Positions 1-7,576 of a DNA stretch of 64,000 nucleotides are shown piece by piece (within the stretch, counting starts at the first letter, position 1; the number at the start of each line of letters is the position of its first letter). Below the pieces are notes generated by a model. The model saw only the letters and a list, made by a program, of their open reading frames with translations, searched no databases and had not been told where the DNA came from. Origin of the DNA: RAM1 sp050247515 (lineage in GTDB: Bacteria; Pseudomonadota; Gammaproteobacteria; Burkholderiales; Burkholderiaceae_C); NCBI GenBank assembly GCA_050247515.1, contig JBFWUB010000007.1, positions 140,567 to 204,566 on the forward strand. The letters are read 5' to 3'. The translations under genes were made by a program, and so were the position numbers.

Positions 1-692
1 CGCAGACGGCCGCTTTGCACATGGGGCAGCGCGGCGGCGGCGGGGGCGAACATGAATTGCGTCATGCCGCCCAGCGTGTCCTGCAGCGCGGGCGTGTCGC
101 CCTTGTACGGCACGTGGATGAATTCCACGCCGTTGCGCTGCTTGAGCAGCTCGCCCTGCATGTGCAGGATGGTGCCGTTGCCGCCCGACGCATAGGCCAG
201 CTTGCCGGGCTGCGCCCTGGCCGCCTGCAGCAGATCGGCCACCGTCTTGTAGGGCTGGCTGGCCGCCACCACGAGGATGTGCGGGATGGTGCCCACCTGG
301 ATCACAGGCTCCAGGTCGCGCAGCGGCTCGTAGGGCAGTTTGCCCATCAGGTGCGGCGCAATGGCCTGCGGGCCGATGGACGTGCCCAGCAGCGTGTAGC
401 CGTCCGGCGCGGCCTTGGCGACGAAGGCCGAGCCGATGGTGCCGGTCGCGCCGGCCTTGTTGTCCACCACGATGGTGGCGCCCAGCGACGTGGCCACGCG
501 CTGCGCGATGTTGCGACCCAGCACGTCGGTGCTGCCGCCGGCCGGATAGGGCACGACCCAGGTCAGCGCGCGGCCGGCAGGCCATTCGGCCTGCGCGAAC
601 GCAGCAGGGGCCAGCAGCAGGCCGGCGCCCGCCGCGACAAGGGTGCGGCGCGTCAGCGGGACGCGCAAGGCGGGGTGAAGCGGAAGGTTCAT
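1..692 (-). CDS. Bug-family (TctC-like) solute-binding protein, 3'-truncated by window edge
   Basis: Periplasmic binding protein of the tripartite tricarboxylate transporter (TTT/Bug) type, expected to bind a small carboxylate or aromatic acid. The N-terminus is a Sec-type leader (basic residues, then AAGAGLLLAPAAFAQA), followed by WVVPYPAGGSTDVLGR, the usual first Bug motif, then KAAPDGYTLL and LPYEPLRDLEPV. About 230 residues are visible of a usual length near 320; the C-terminus lies beyond base 1. It starts at ATG 692 with a 21-bp gap from the hydrolase gene upstream, so it is probably the last visible gene of that operon. No TctA or TctB membrane subunits are present, as is common for orphan Bug proteins. 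The substrate cannot be read from the sequence. Confidence 0.93.
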   Translation of the reverse strand, partial: MNLPLHPALRVPLTRRTLVAAGAGLLLAPAAFAQAEWPAGRALTWVVPYPAGGSTDVLGRNIAQRVATSLGATIVVDNKAGATGTIGSAFVAKAAPDGYTLLGTSIGPQAIAPHLMGKLPYEPLRDLEPVIQVGTIPHILVVAASQPYKTVADLLQAARAQPGKLAYASGGNGTILHMQGELLKQRNGVEFIHVPYKGDTPALQDTLGGMTQFMFAPAAAALPHVQSGRL

Positions 693-713
693 GGCAGGTA
701 CCTCGAATCAGTT

Positions 714-1625
714 TCAGGAAAGGGCGGAAGAAAGGGGGGCGAAGCCGTAGAGCGCGCCCGGGTTGTCGGTGAGCACGGCCTTCAGTTGCGCTGCCGTGCC
801 GGTCCAGGCGGCCAGGCAGTCGATCTGGTGCGCGTCGTCGGGCAGGGCATGGCGGCCAGCGGAGGCGGTGGCATGCGGCCAGTCGCTGCCCCACAGCACG
901 CGATGCGGCGCGGCGTCCAGGTAGCTGCGCGCCAGCGCGTGCAGCGCCGGGTCCTCCGCCGTGCCCAGCGGGCTCACGATGTAACCGCCCGACAGCTTGA
1001 CCCAGGCGCGGCCGCAGGCCAGCAGGTCCAGCACCAGGCGGTGCGCGGCCTGCGACGCATCGGCCGGCGCAATGCGGCCAAAGTGGTCGAACACCAGGTC
1101 CACCGGCAGGCTGCGCAGCAGGCCCGCATGCTCCGCCAGCATCGCTGGCGGCATCAGCAGCTGCAGGTGCCACCCCAGCGGCGCAATGCGCTGCGCGATG
1201 CGCGACAGGTCGGCCACCGTGTGCGTCACGCCCATGGACAGGTTCACGCGCACGCCGCGCACGCCGGCGTCGGCCAGCCGTTGCAGTTCTTCGCCGGCTT
1301 CATCGCCCGTGATGACCGCGACACCGCGGGCGTTGTCGCCGGCGCCTTTCAGCGCGGCCAGCCCCGCCAGCATGCAGCGGTTGTCGGCGCCGTAGGTGGA
1401 CGGCGTCACGAGCACCACGCGGTCCGTGCCCAGGCGTTGCTGCAGCAGGCGGTAGTCAGCGGCACCGGCGTCCGGCGGCGTGAGCCGGGCGTCGGGCAGC
1501 GCCGGGAAGGTGCTGTCGTACACATGCACATGGCAGTCACAGGCGCCGGGCGGCACCGCGGCGGCGGGGCGGCCGGATCCCGCGGAAAAAGGCGTCCCCG
1601 CCCTGCCCGTTGCAAGGGTGTCCAT
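714..1625 (-). CDS. Amidohydrolase-family TIM-barrel hydrolase, 2-pyrone-4,6-dicarboxylate lactonase-like
   Basis: 303 residues of the amidohydrolase_2 (COG3618) type. The metal-binding opening motif CDCHVHVYD sits near residue 32, a conserved barrel Asp/His in LVFDHFGR near 185, and the final LWGSDWPHA near 250. All three are typical of LigI-like 2-pyrone-4,6-dicarboxylate hydrolases and related lactonases. It starts at ATG 1625, 39 bp after the upstream Bug gene and 21 bp before the downstream one, so it is the middle gene of a three-gene operon. Pairing with Bug proteins suggests hydrolysis of an imported lactone or carboxylate. The exact substrate is inference, and other COG3618 lactonases are equally possible. 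Confidence 0.85.
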   Translation of the reverse strand: MDTLATGRAGTPFSAGSGRPAAAVPPGACDCHVHVYDSTFPALPDARLTPPDAGAADYRLLQQRLGTDRVVLVTPSTYGADNRCMLAGLAALKGAGDNARGVAVITGDEAGEELQRLADAGVRGVRVNLSMGVTHTVADLSRIAQRIAPLGWHLQLLMPPAMLAEHAGLLRSLPVDLVFDHFGRIAPADASQAAHRLVLDLLACGRAWVKLSGGYIVSPLGTAEDPALHALARSYLDAAPHRVLWGSDWPHATASAGRHALPDDAHQIDCLAAWTGTAAQLKAVLTDNPGALYGFAPLSSALS

Positions 1626-1664
1626 GATGGTGGTGGCTTGCGTGCGGCGGCAGCGCTGGCCGGG

Positions 1665-2654
1665 TCAGTCGATCTTGGCGCCCGAGTCCTTCACGACCTT
1701 GCCCCATTTGGCGATGTCGTTCTGGATCAGCGTGGCGAACTGCGCGGGCGAGCTGGGCGTGACGTCCACGCCCTGGTCGTCCATCTTCTTGCGCAGCTCG
1801 GGCGAGTCCAGGGCCCTGGTGATCTCGGCGGCGAGCTGGTTGACGATCTCGGGCGGCAGCTTGGCCGGGCCCAGCAGGCCAAACCAGGTGGCGGCCTCGA
1901 AGTTCTTCAGGCCGGTTTCGGCCACGGTGGGTGTCTGCGGCAGTTCGTCCGCGCGCTTGAGCGAGGTAACGGCCAGCGGGCGCAGCTTGCCGCTCTTGAT
2001 GTGGCCAAGCAGCGTGGGCACGGACGAGACATACAGCTGCACCGCGCCGCCAATCACGTCGTTGATGCCCTGGGCGGCGCCCTTGTACGGAATGTGCGTG
2101 AGCTTGGTGCCCGATTCGCGCTGCAGCAGCTCGGTGGTCAGGTGGGCCACGGTGCCGTTGCCCGACGTGGCGTAGTTGATCGCGCCGGGCTTGGCCTTGG
2201 CCGCATTGATCACGTCGGTCAGCGTCTTGTAGGGCGAATCGGCCGACACCACGATCAGCATGGGCGACGCGCCCACCAGCGAAATGGGCGTGAGGTCCTT
2301 GACCGGGTCATAGGGCAGCTTGCTGTACAACGACGGGTTGATCGCCAGGTTGCTGGTCTGGCCCAGCACCAGCGTGTAGCCGTCGGCGGGTGACTTCGCG
2401 GCGGCATCCACGCCCAGGTTGCCGCCGGAGCCAGGGCGATTGTCCACCACGAAAGCCCAGCGCGTGTTCTGCGTGATGCGCCCGGACACTTCGCGCGCAA
2501 TGATGTCGGTGCCGCCGCCCGCCGGGAAGGGCACGACCAGGCGGATCGGCTTGGCGGGCCAGGCCTGCGCCAGGGCGGTGCCCGTGCACAGCACGGCGGT
2601 GGCGGATGCGAGCGCGGCCAGGGCGGCCCGGCGTGTGGCGTGAGCGGGGTTCAT
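1665..2654 (-). CDS. Bug-family (TctC-like) solute-binding protein
   Basis: 329-residue periplasmic binding protein. It has a Sec/Tat-like leader with RRAALAALASATAVL and cleavage near GTALAQA, then KPIRLVVPFPAGGGTDIIAR, DNRPGSGGNLG, SPADGYTLVLG and HIPYKGAAQGINDVIGG. These are the standard Bug-fold signatures, and the length is normal for the family. The start at ATG 2654 is chosen because an AGGAG lies just upstream and the leader begins there; an in-frame ATG at 2735 would add 27 residues without a leader pattern. First gene of the minus-strand operon with the lactonase-like hydrolase and a second Bug protein, probably controlled by the divergent LysR gene. Confidence 0.95.
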   Translation of the reverse strand: MNPAHATRRAALAALASATAVLCTGTALAQAWPAKPIRLVVPFPAGGGTDIIAREVSGRITQNTRWAFVVDNRPGSGGNLGVDAAAKSPADGYTLVLGQTSNLAINPSLYSKLPYDPVKDLTPISLVGASPMLIVVSADSPYKTLTDVINAAKAKPGAINYATSGNGTVAHLTTELLQRESGTKLTHIPYKGAAQGINDVIGGAVQLYVSSVPTLLGHIKSGKLRPLAVTSLKRADELPQTPTVAETGLKNFEAATWFGLLGPAKLPPEIVNQLAAEITRALDSPELRKKMDDQGVDVTPSSPAQFATLIQNDIAKWGKVVKDSGAKID

Positions 2655-2683
2655 GCTTGTCTCCTTGGTTTGATGGACGGAGT

Positions 2684-2696
2684 ATGGGTTGCCCAT
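2684..2696. promoter_or_regulatory. Palindrome in the LysR/Bug divergent intergenic region (candidate LysR operator)
   Basis: ATGGG-TTG-CCCAT is a perfect 5-bp inverted repeat in the 94-bp region between the divergent Bug operon (ATG 2654) and the LysR gene (ATG 2749). LysR-type regulators normally bind T-N11-A dyads in just this position. Function is inferred from position only. Confidence 0.4.
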
Positions 2697-2748
2697 CACC
2701 CCCGGTCCAATCGATAATTTCTTCTCATTCATCAATTCTGCTTTTGCA

Positions 2749-3660
2749 ATGGACCTGCGAGACCTGCGTTACTTCGAGACCATTGCCGAGCTGCAGCACG
2801 TGGGCCGCGCGGCGGCCCGGCTGCACCGCACCCAGCCGGCCCTGACCAGCAGCGTGCGCCGGCTGGAAGAAGCCTGCGGCGCGCCTCTGTTCGAGCGTGC
2901 GGGCCGCGGCATCCGGCTCACGCCGGCCGGCCATGTGCTGCTCAAGTGGGCGCAGCGCATGCGCTTTGACGTGGAGGACGCGCGCCGTGAGATTGCCGCC
3001 ATCGGCCGGGGGCTGGCGGGCCACGTGCGCATCGGCATCGTGCCCACGGCGGCGCAGTTCCTGCTGCCCGCCGCCGCGCGCCAGCTGCTGCAGGAAGGCC
3101 CCGACGTCACGTTGCGCACCGTGGTGGGCCTTGTGGAAACACTCAAGCCGCTGCTGCGCCAGGGCGAGATTGACCTGATGGTCGGCAGCGAGACGGTGGC
3201 CGCCGCGCCGGGGTTTGTGTCGCGGGTACTGTCGGAAGATGCGATCGTGGTGGCCGCCGCAGCCAACCATGCGCTGTTTCGCGGCCAGGGCGTCAAGCCC
3301 ACGCTGAAAGACCTCACGCAGTACCGCTGGGTGCTGCAGCCGCCCGGCGCACCCACGCGCGACTGGCTGGACCATGTGTTTGACCGCCGCCGCCTGCCGC
3401 GCCCGCAGGTGCAGGTGGAAAGCACCATGCTGCTGATGCTGCCCACCCTGATCGAACAGACGGGGCTTTTGAGCTTCATCTCGCGCCACCACCTGAGCGC
3501 GCGGCCGGGCCGCACAGGCTTGAAGGAAATTCCGCTGCGCGAGGCGACCATGCGGCGGCGGCTGGTGGTGACTTACCGTGAAGGCGCCTATCTGCCGCCG
3601 GCGGCGGTGCGGCTGACGCAGATTCTTTCGCAGGTGGACCCCGGATCAGGTCCGGGGTGA
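2749..3660 (+). CDS. LysR-family transcriptional regulator
   Basis: 303 residues. The N-terminal winged helix-turn-helix (residues 1-60) reads MDLRDLRYFETIAELQHVGR, then AAARLHRTQPALTSSVRRLE. A periplasmic-binding-like effector domain follows from about residue 90 (GHVRIGIVPTAAQFLLPAAA). Start ATG 2749 gives the canonical LysR N-terminus; the in-frame ATG at 2689 lies in the divergent promoter and is unlikely. It is transcribed away from the Bug/hydrolase operon, the classic arrangement for a LysR activator of that operon. The last seven codons (DPGSGPG) and stop codon are made of a palindromic dispersed repeat, so the natural C-terminus may have been altered when the repeat arrived. Confidence 0.94.
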   Translation: MDLRDLRYFETIAELQHVGRAAARLHRTQPALTSSVRRLEEACGAPLFERAGRGIRLTPAGHVLLKWAQRMRFDVEDARREIAAIGRGLAGHVRIGIVPTAAQFLLPAAARQLLQEGPDVTLRTVVGLVETLKPLLRQGEIDLMVGSETVAAAPGFVSRVLSEDAIVVAAAANHALFRGQGVKPTLKDLTQYRWVLQPPGAPTRDWLDHVFDRRRLPRPQVQVESTMLLMLPTLIEQTGLLSFISRHHLSARPGRTGLKEIPLREATMRRRLVVTYREGAYLPPAAVRLTQILSQVDPGSGPG

Positions 3661-3697
3661 CAACCTTTTGCGTCATCCCGGACCTGATCCGGGATCC
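3636..3697. repeat. Large inverted repeat (REP-like), overlapping the LysR 3' end; probable terminator
   Basis: Two 25-bp arms (3636-3660 and 3673-3697) are reverse complements at 23 of 25 positions, separated by 12 bp. Each arm also folds alone: CCCGGA-TCAGG-TCCGGG and CCCGGA-CCTGA-TCCGGG. The core resembles the GATCCGGG/CCCGGATC dispersed palindromes seen in many proteobacterial intergenic regions. It sits between the convergent LysR and cheZ genes and could terminate transcription from both sides. Confidence 0.75.
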
Positions 3698-3715
3698 ATC
3701 GCGCCCTGTCCCGGC

Positions 3716-4303
3716 TCAGAACCCCAGGCTCTCCAGCAGATCATCCACCTGCGCCTGATTCGACACCACGTCGGTGCGGGCTGTCGGGTCGGCCACCGGG
3801 CCATTCAGAAAGCCTTCATGCATGCGCTGGCGCTGGTCGGCGGGCGTGGTTTCCAGCAGCAGCTTGACCAGCGAATCTTCCAGCGTGCCGGCCACCTCCA
3901 CCACCTTGCGCACGGTCTGGCCGGTCAGGTCGTGAAAGTCCTGCGCCAGCATGATGGTGCTGAGCTGGCCGGTGGTGACCTGGGCGTTGGTCTTGACCTG
4001 GGCAATGAAGTTCAGCACCTCGCCGCGCGCCACCGCGCCCACCGGGTCGTTCTTCAGGGCGGCCTCGATCTTCCCGGCCTGGGCCACCAGCGCGTCCTGC
4101 TGCGCCTGGGCGGCGTCCACGGTGTTCAGCACTTTTTCGGCGGCGTCGCCGGTCAGTTTGGCGATGAAGTTCAGGCGCGACTTCGCGTCGGGCAGCGCGC
4201 CCAGTGAACTTTCAATCTGCTTGTCGTAGCCCAGCTGCTGCAATGCGTTGTGCAGTGTGCGGGTCAGCTCGCCAATGCGCTTGTATACGTCGGTTGTTTC
4301 CAT
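3716..4303 (-). CDS. cheZ: CheZ, CheY-phosphate phosphatase
   Basis: 195 residues. CheZ dephosphorylates CheY-P and so shortens clockwise flagellar signalling. The catalytic-helix motif MLAQDFHDLTGQTVRKV (around residues 128-145) contains the Gln that attacks CheY-P. The extreme C-terminus, DDLLESLGF, matches the CheY-tethering helix of CheZ. The long helical hairpin between them is visible as heptad-rich sequence. It lies 8 bp downstream of cheY on the same strand, so the two are co-transcribed, as in enteric bacteria. Confidence 0.97.
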   Translation of the reverse strand: METTDVYKRIGELTRTLHNALQQLGYDKQIESSLGALPDAKSRLNFIAKLTGDAAEKVLNTVDAAQAQQDALVAQAGKIEAALKNDPVGAVARGEVLNFIAQVKTNAQVTTGQLSTIMLAQDFHDLTGQTVRKVVEVAGTLEDSLVKLLLETTPADQRQRMHEGFLNGPVADPTARTDVVSNQAQVDDLLESLGF

Positions 4304-4311
4304 GACTCACC

Positions 4312-4710
4312 TCACGCGGCCACGGCCATTTTCTGCAGGATCTTGGTGACTTTCTCTTCCAGCGTGGCCTTGGTGAAAGGCTTGACGATGTAGCCCGACG
4401 CGCCGGCCTGCGCCGCCATCACGATGTCTTCCTTGCGTGCCTCGGCGGTGATCATCAGCACCGGCAGGTGCTTGAGCGTCGCGTCCTGGCGGACTTGCGT
4501 GAGCAGCTCGAAGCCGTTCATGTTGGGCATGTTGATGTCGGTCACGACGAAATCAAACGATGCGTTGCGCAGCTTTTGCAGCGCCACGACGCCGTCCTCG
4601 GCCTCGTCGGCGTTGGCATAGCCCGCTTCCTTGAGCAGGTTGCGCACGATGCGCCGCATGGTCGAGAAATCGTCCACGATCAGGAACTTGAGGTCAGGGT
4701 TGGCGGACAT
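4312..4710 (-). CDS. cheY: CheY, chemotaxis response regulator
   Basis: 132-residue single receiver domain: acidic pair in LKFLIVDDFSTMRRIVRNLL, phospho-acceptor Asp in VVTDINMPNMNGFELL (about residue 60), Thr in MITAEA and Lys in GYIVKPF. CheY-P binds FliM at the motor switch. The start ATG 4710 overlaps the end of motB by 17 bp, and cheZ follows 8 bp later, giving a motB-cheY-cheZ unit. A second CheY-type protein is encoded at 34475; this copy, paired with cheZ and with the classic sequence, is the likelier motor-binding CheY. Confidence 0.97.
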   Translation of the reverse strand: MSANPDLKFLIVDDFSTMRRIVRNLLKEAGYANADEAEDGVVALQKLRNASFDFVVTDINMPNMNGFELLTQVRQDATLKHLPVLMITAEARKEDIVMAAQAGASGYIVKPFTKATLEEKVTKILQKMAVAA

Positions 4711-5716
4711 GGGTGGGCTCCGGTGAGGTTGGGGGTGAAACGGTTGGTTTGGCGGGTGCGGCGGGCACGGCGGCCGTGGTCTGGGCCGGCGCGTGCCTGT
4801 CCAGCAGTTGCTCCAGCGCCTGGGCTTCGGTCACGGGCACCTCGGTGCCACGGGCCCAGCGCTCGTGGCCGACGCGGCCCAGCACCAGGATGGAAATGCG
4901 GCGGTTCATGGGGTTCAGGGGGTCGTTGTCGGCAAACGGCACGGACGAGCCCATGCCCAGCACGCGCACCACGCGGTCCTCGCGCAGGCCGCCGGCCAGC
5001 AGCTCGCGGCGCGACGCATTGGCGCGGTCGGCCGACAGTTCCCAGTTGGAGTAGCCGCGCTCGCCGCCGCTGTAGGGGGATGCGTCGGTGTGGCCCGACA
5101 GCACCACGCGGGCGTCGTCCTTGTCCAGCAGCAGGCCGATGCTGCGCAGCAGCTCGCGCATGTAGTCCTTCACGCGGGCGCTGCCGGCGTCAAACATCGG
5201 GCGGCCCTGGTCGTCCACGATCTGGATGCGCAGGCCGTCGGCCGTCACATCCATGCGCAGCTGGTGGCGCAGCCCGGCCAGCGCGGGGCTGGCCTGCACG
5301 GCCTGCTCGATGCGGGCCTGCACGGCGCGCATGCGTTCCTCGTCGCGCGCCTGGATCTCGGCGCGCAGCGCCTGCAGGTTGATGTTGCGCGCGGGCGCCT
5401 GGACTTCGCCGTTCCTGACGTTGCCGGCGCTGCGCGTGAGCGAGCCGCCGCCGCCCTTGATGATGCTGGAGCTGTCGCCCGAACCCGAGCCGCCGGCCAT
5501 GGCGATCTTCAGCGGGCTCTGGAAGAAGGAGGCAATCCCCTGCAGGTCCCCCTGGGAGGTGGAACCCAGCAGCCACATGAGCAGGAAGAAAGCCATCATG
5601 GCCGTCACGAAGTCGGCGTAGGCGATCTTCCACGCACCGCCGTGGTGGCCGCCATGGCCGCCTTTCTTGACGCGCTTGACGATGATGGGCTGGAGTTTTC
5701 CGCTGGCGGTTGCCAT
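4694..5716 (-). CDS. motB: MotB, flagellar stator subunit with OmpA-like peptidoglycan-binding domain
   Basis: 340 residues. After a basic N-terminus (IIVKRVKKGGHGGHHGGAWK) comes the single transmembrane helix with the proton-carrying Asp: IAYADFVTAMMAFFLLMWLL, D near residue 36. A Gly/Ser-rich periplasmic linker follows, then an OmpA-like domain with VVLSGHTDASPY and ELSADRANASRRELL that anchors the stator to peptidoglycan. motA is normally directly upstream, but here an opposite-strand gene separates them and motB has its own FliA-type promoter. The C-terminal tail after RISILVLGR is Pro/Ala-rich and overlaps the cheY start. Confidence 0.97.
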   Translation of the reverse strand: MATASGKLQPIIVKRVKKGGHGGHHGGAWKIAYADFVTAMMAFFLLMWLLGSTSQGDLQGIASFFQSPLKIAMAGGSGSGDSSSIIKGGGGSLTRSAGNVRNGEVQAPARNINLQALRAEIQARDEERMRAVQARIEQAVQASPALAGLRHQLRMDVTADGLRIQIVDDQGRPMFDAGSARVKDYMRELLRSIGLLLDKDDARVVLSGHTDASPYSGGERGYSNWELSADRANASRRELLAGGLREDRVVRVLGMGSSVPFADNDPLNPMNRRISILVLGRVGHERWARGTEVPVTEAQALEQLLDRHAPAQTTAAVPAAPAKPTVSPPTSPEPTHVRQP

Positions 5717-5745
5717 GTTGCAAGTTCCTGTTTTTGACTCCGGGT

Positions 5746-5772
5746 GTTTCGGCAGGCGGGGGCCGGACTTGA
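5746..5772 (-). promoter_or_regulatory. FliA (sigma-28) promoter for motB
   Basis: On the minus strand TCAAGTCC-N11-GCCGAAAC matches the sigma-28 pattern TAAAGTTT-N11-GCCGATAA. It ends 30 bp before the motB start codon. The same element, almost base for base, precedes motA. Confidence 0.8.
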
Positions 5773-5853
5773 GTGGGGGGTGGCCGTTCGCATGGTGCGC
5801 GTCCCGCGCGTTGCGAATAGCGTGGCGGTCACAACAACTCTTTTGCGAAGATC

Positions 5854-6557
5854 GTGACTGTTTCTTCCTCCATGACCCGGCCCCGCAGCCTCAGTGATCC
5901 TGGTGTCCGCTCGCGGCCCTCGGGCCCCCCGACCCGGAAAATGGGGGGCAACCGGTTGCCGGCCACCCGGCCCGTGACGCCTGATCCCCGCCGCCCGGTG
6001 AGGGCCGGGTCGGCGCCGCCGCCGCGGTTGGTTTGCGGGCTGGTGGAGGGCAAGGCATCCGCCCCTGTTCTGCGCGACCCCTACAACGAGGTCTGGATCG
6101 AGACCTTCCCGAGCCTGGAGCACAGCCCCGAGTTGATCGACCCGGACTGCCACGACTGCAAGGGCATCGTGATGGTGGAGCAGAGCACGGGCGCGGCGTC
6201 CGCCGCCTCCACCCTGGTGACGCGGAACCTGACCCTGTGCTCGGTGGCGCTGGTGGTCAACACGGGGACCGGCAAGGCATACATGGCCCACCTGGATTCC
6301 GGCAGCCGGGCGCGATGGCCGTCAGGCGACGACGAAAAGCGCCCGGTGTCCCCAGCCACGCCACGCGGCGGGCTTCTGGGCCGCGCCCGGTTCCAATACG
6401 ATGAATTCATGAAGGAGCCGGGCGACAAGTTCGTGCTGCTGATGGCTGCGCGCTCCTGCCGGACAGCATGGAAATCCACCTGCTCGAAAAAGGCAGCGAG
6501 ATCGTGCCGGCGCTGACGAACCTGGTGGACTGCTTTCTGTTCGAGGCCGAGGATTGA
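5854..6557 (+). pseudogene. CheD-fold-like hypothetical gene between motA and motB, apparently frameshifted
   Basis: Unrecognised protein. Residues from about 65 on are well structured: RDPYNEVWIETFPSLEH, then TLCSVALVVNTGTGKAYMAH. The spacing from Cys to His is 17 residues, exactly as in the true CheD of this window (LGSCVAACLHDSGAGVGGMNH, split here only by text). This suggests a CheD/CNF-type deamidase fold, which is inference. The first frame drifts after KFVLLM near 6442; a one-base insertion there would restore IGCALLPDSMEIHLLEK in the other frame, which runs to a stop at 6555-6557. It is therefore a 1-bp deletion mutant or a sequencing error. The N-terminal 60 residues are Pro/Arg/Ser-rich and disordered. 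The start is uncertain: GTG 5854, ATG 5872 or ATG 5941. Its 3' end lies 10 bp from that of motA. Confidence 0.5.
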
Positions 6558-6567
6558 GCGTGGCCTG

Positions 6568-7434
6568 TCAGGCCGCCTTTTTGCCCTTGACGTGGCCCTC
6601 AAGCTCGCTGAAGGTGGGCCGCTCGGCGGAATACAGCACCTTGCGGCCGAATTCCAGCGCGATGGCGGGGGCGTAGCCCTGCACGCTGGCCAGCAGCGTG
6701 ACCTTCACGCACTGCAGCTCCTTGGTGGATTCGTCCACCTTCTGGTTGGCCAGCTGGGCCAGCGGGCTCACAAAGCCGTAGGCCATCAGGATGCCCAGGA
6801 AGGTGCCCACCAGCGCGCCGGCGATCATGCCGCCCAGCACCGAAGGGGCGGCGCCCACCGAGGCCATGGTCTTGACCACGCCCAGCACGGCGGCCACGAT
6901 GCCGAAGGCCGGCAGGCCGTCACCCACGGTCTGGATGGCGCCCGCGGGCACCAGGGCCTCATGGTGGTGGGTGTCGATTTCGTTGTCCATGAGGTTTTCG
7001 ATCTCATGGGCGTTCAGGTTGCCCGACACCATCATGCGCAGGTAGTCGGTGATGAATTCCATCAGGTGATGGTCGGCGCTGATGATCTTGTACTTCTTGA
7101 ACAGCGCGCTGTCCGAGGGTTTTTCAATGTCTGCCTCGATGGCCATCATGCCTTCCTTGCGCGCCTTGGTCAGCACGTCGTACAGCAGCGCCATCAGCTC
7201 CATGTAGCGGGCCTTGGTGTATTTGGAGCCCTTGAGCAGCTGGGGGATGAACTTGAACGTGGCCTTGATGGTCTTGGCGCTGTTGCCCACCAGGAAGGCA
7301 CCCAGGGCCGCGCCGCAGATGGTGAACAGCTCGTGCGGCGCCGCATGGATGATCACGCCGAAGCTGCCGCCGGCCATTGCATAGCCGCCCAGCACACAGC
7401 CTATGACGACAAGGTATCCGGCGATGACAAACAT
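6568..7434 (-). CDS. motA: MotA, flagellar stator proton-channel subunit
   Basis: 288 residues, the normal family length. Four membrane segments are visible: MFVIAGYLVVIGCVLGGYAM, the next near 30-55, and the C-terminal pair around PAFGIVAAVLGVVKTMASV and MIAGALVGTFLGILMAYGFV. The large cytoplasmic loop between carries the charged surface that contacts FliG. The start ATG 7434 has GGAAGAAG just upstream; an in-frame ATG at 7482 would add 16 hydrophilic residues. A FliA promoter lies about 55 bp upstream. It is uncoupled from motB by a 700-bp opposite-strand gene. Confidence 0.97.
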   Translation of the reverse strand: MFVIAGYLVVIGCVLGGYAMAGGSFGVIIHAAPHELFTICGAALGAFLVGNSAKTIKATFKFIPQLLKGSKYTKARYMELMALLYDVLTKARKEGMMAIEADIEKPSDSALFKKYKIISADHHLMEFITDYLRMMVSGNLNAHEIENLMDNEIDTHHHEALVPAGAIQTVGDGLPAFGIVAAVLGVVKTMASVGAAPSVLGGMIAGALVGTFLGILMAYGFVSPLAQLANQKVDESTKELQCVKVTLLASVQGYAPAIALEFGRKVLYSAERPTFSELEGHVKGKKAA

Positions 7435-7489
7435 GGGTTCTTCTTCCTGCTGGTGCGGTCCGGCGGGCTTGCCGGCTTCCACACACGAG

Positions 7490-7516
7490 GTTTCGGCAGC
7501 ACGGGGGCGGACTTGA
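7490..7516 (-). promoter_or_regulatory. FliA (sigma-28) promoter for motA
   Basis: Minus strand TCAAGTCC-N11-GCCGAAAC, the same hexamers and spacing as the motB promoter. The -10 ends 55 bp before the chosen motA start, supporting ATG 7434 over 7482. Confidence 0.82.
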
Positions 7517-7542
7517 GGTGACGGGGATCACGGCGCGTGCTG

Positions 7543-7569
7543 TCAGGTTTGGCGCGATCGGTCCGATAA
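7543..7569 (+). promoter_or_regulatory. FliA (sigma-28) promoter for the divergent 92-residue gene
   Basis: Plus strand TCAGGTTT-N11-TCCGATAA: one or two mismatches from consensus in each half and correct 11-bp spacing. The -10 ends only 7 bp before ATG 7577, so the transcript would have almost no leader. It is back to back with the motA promoter. Confidence 0.65.
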
Positions 7570-7576
7570 CAGGGGC

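Noticed and set aside
15..2393. Long plus-strand open frame opposite the Bug/hydrolase operon
   Set aside because: Its translation is Arg/His/Gln/Gly-rich without family motifs; it is the antisense shadow of well-supported genes in GC-rich DNA. The same holds for the long antisense frames over both flagellins, fliF, fliI and the chemoreceptors.
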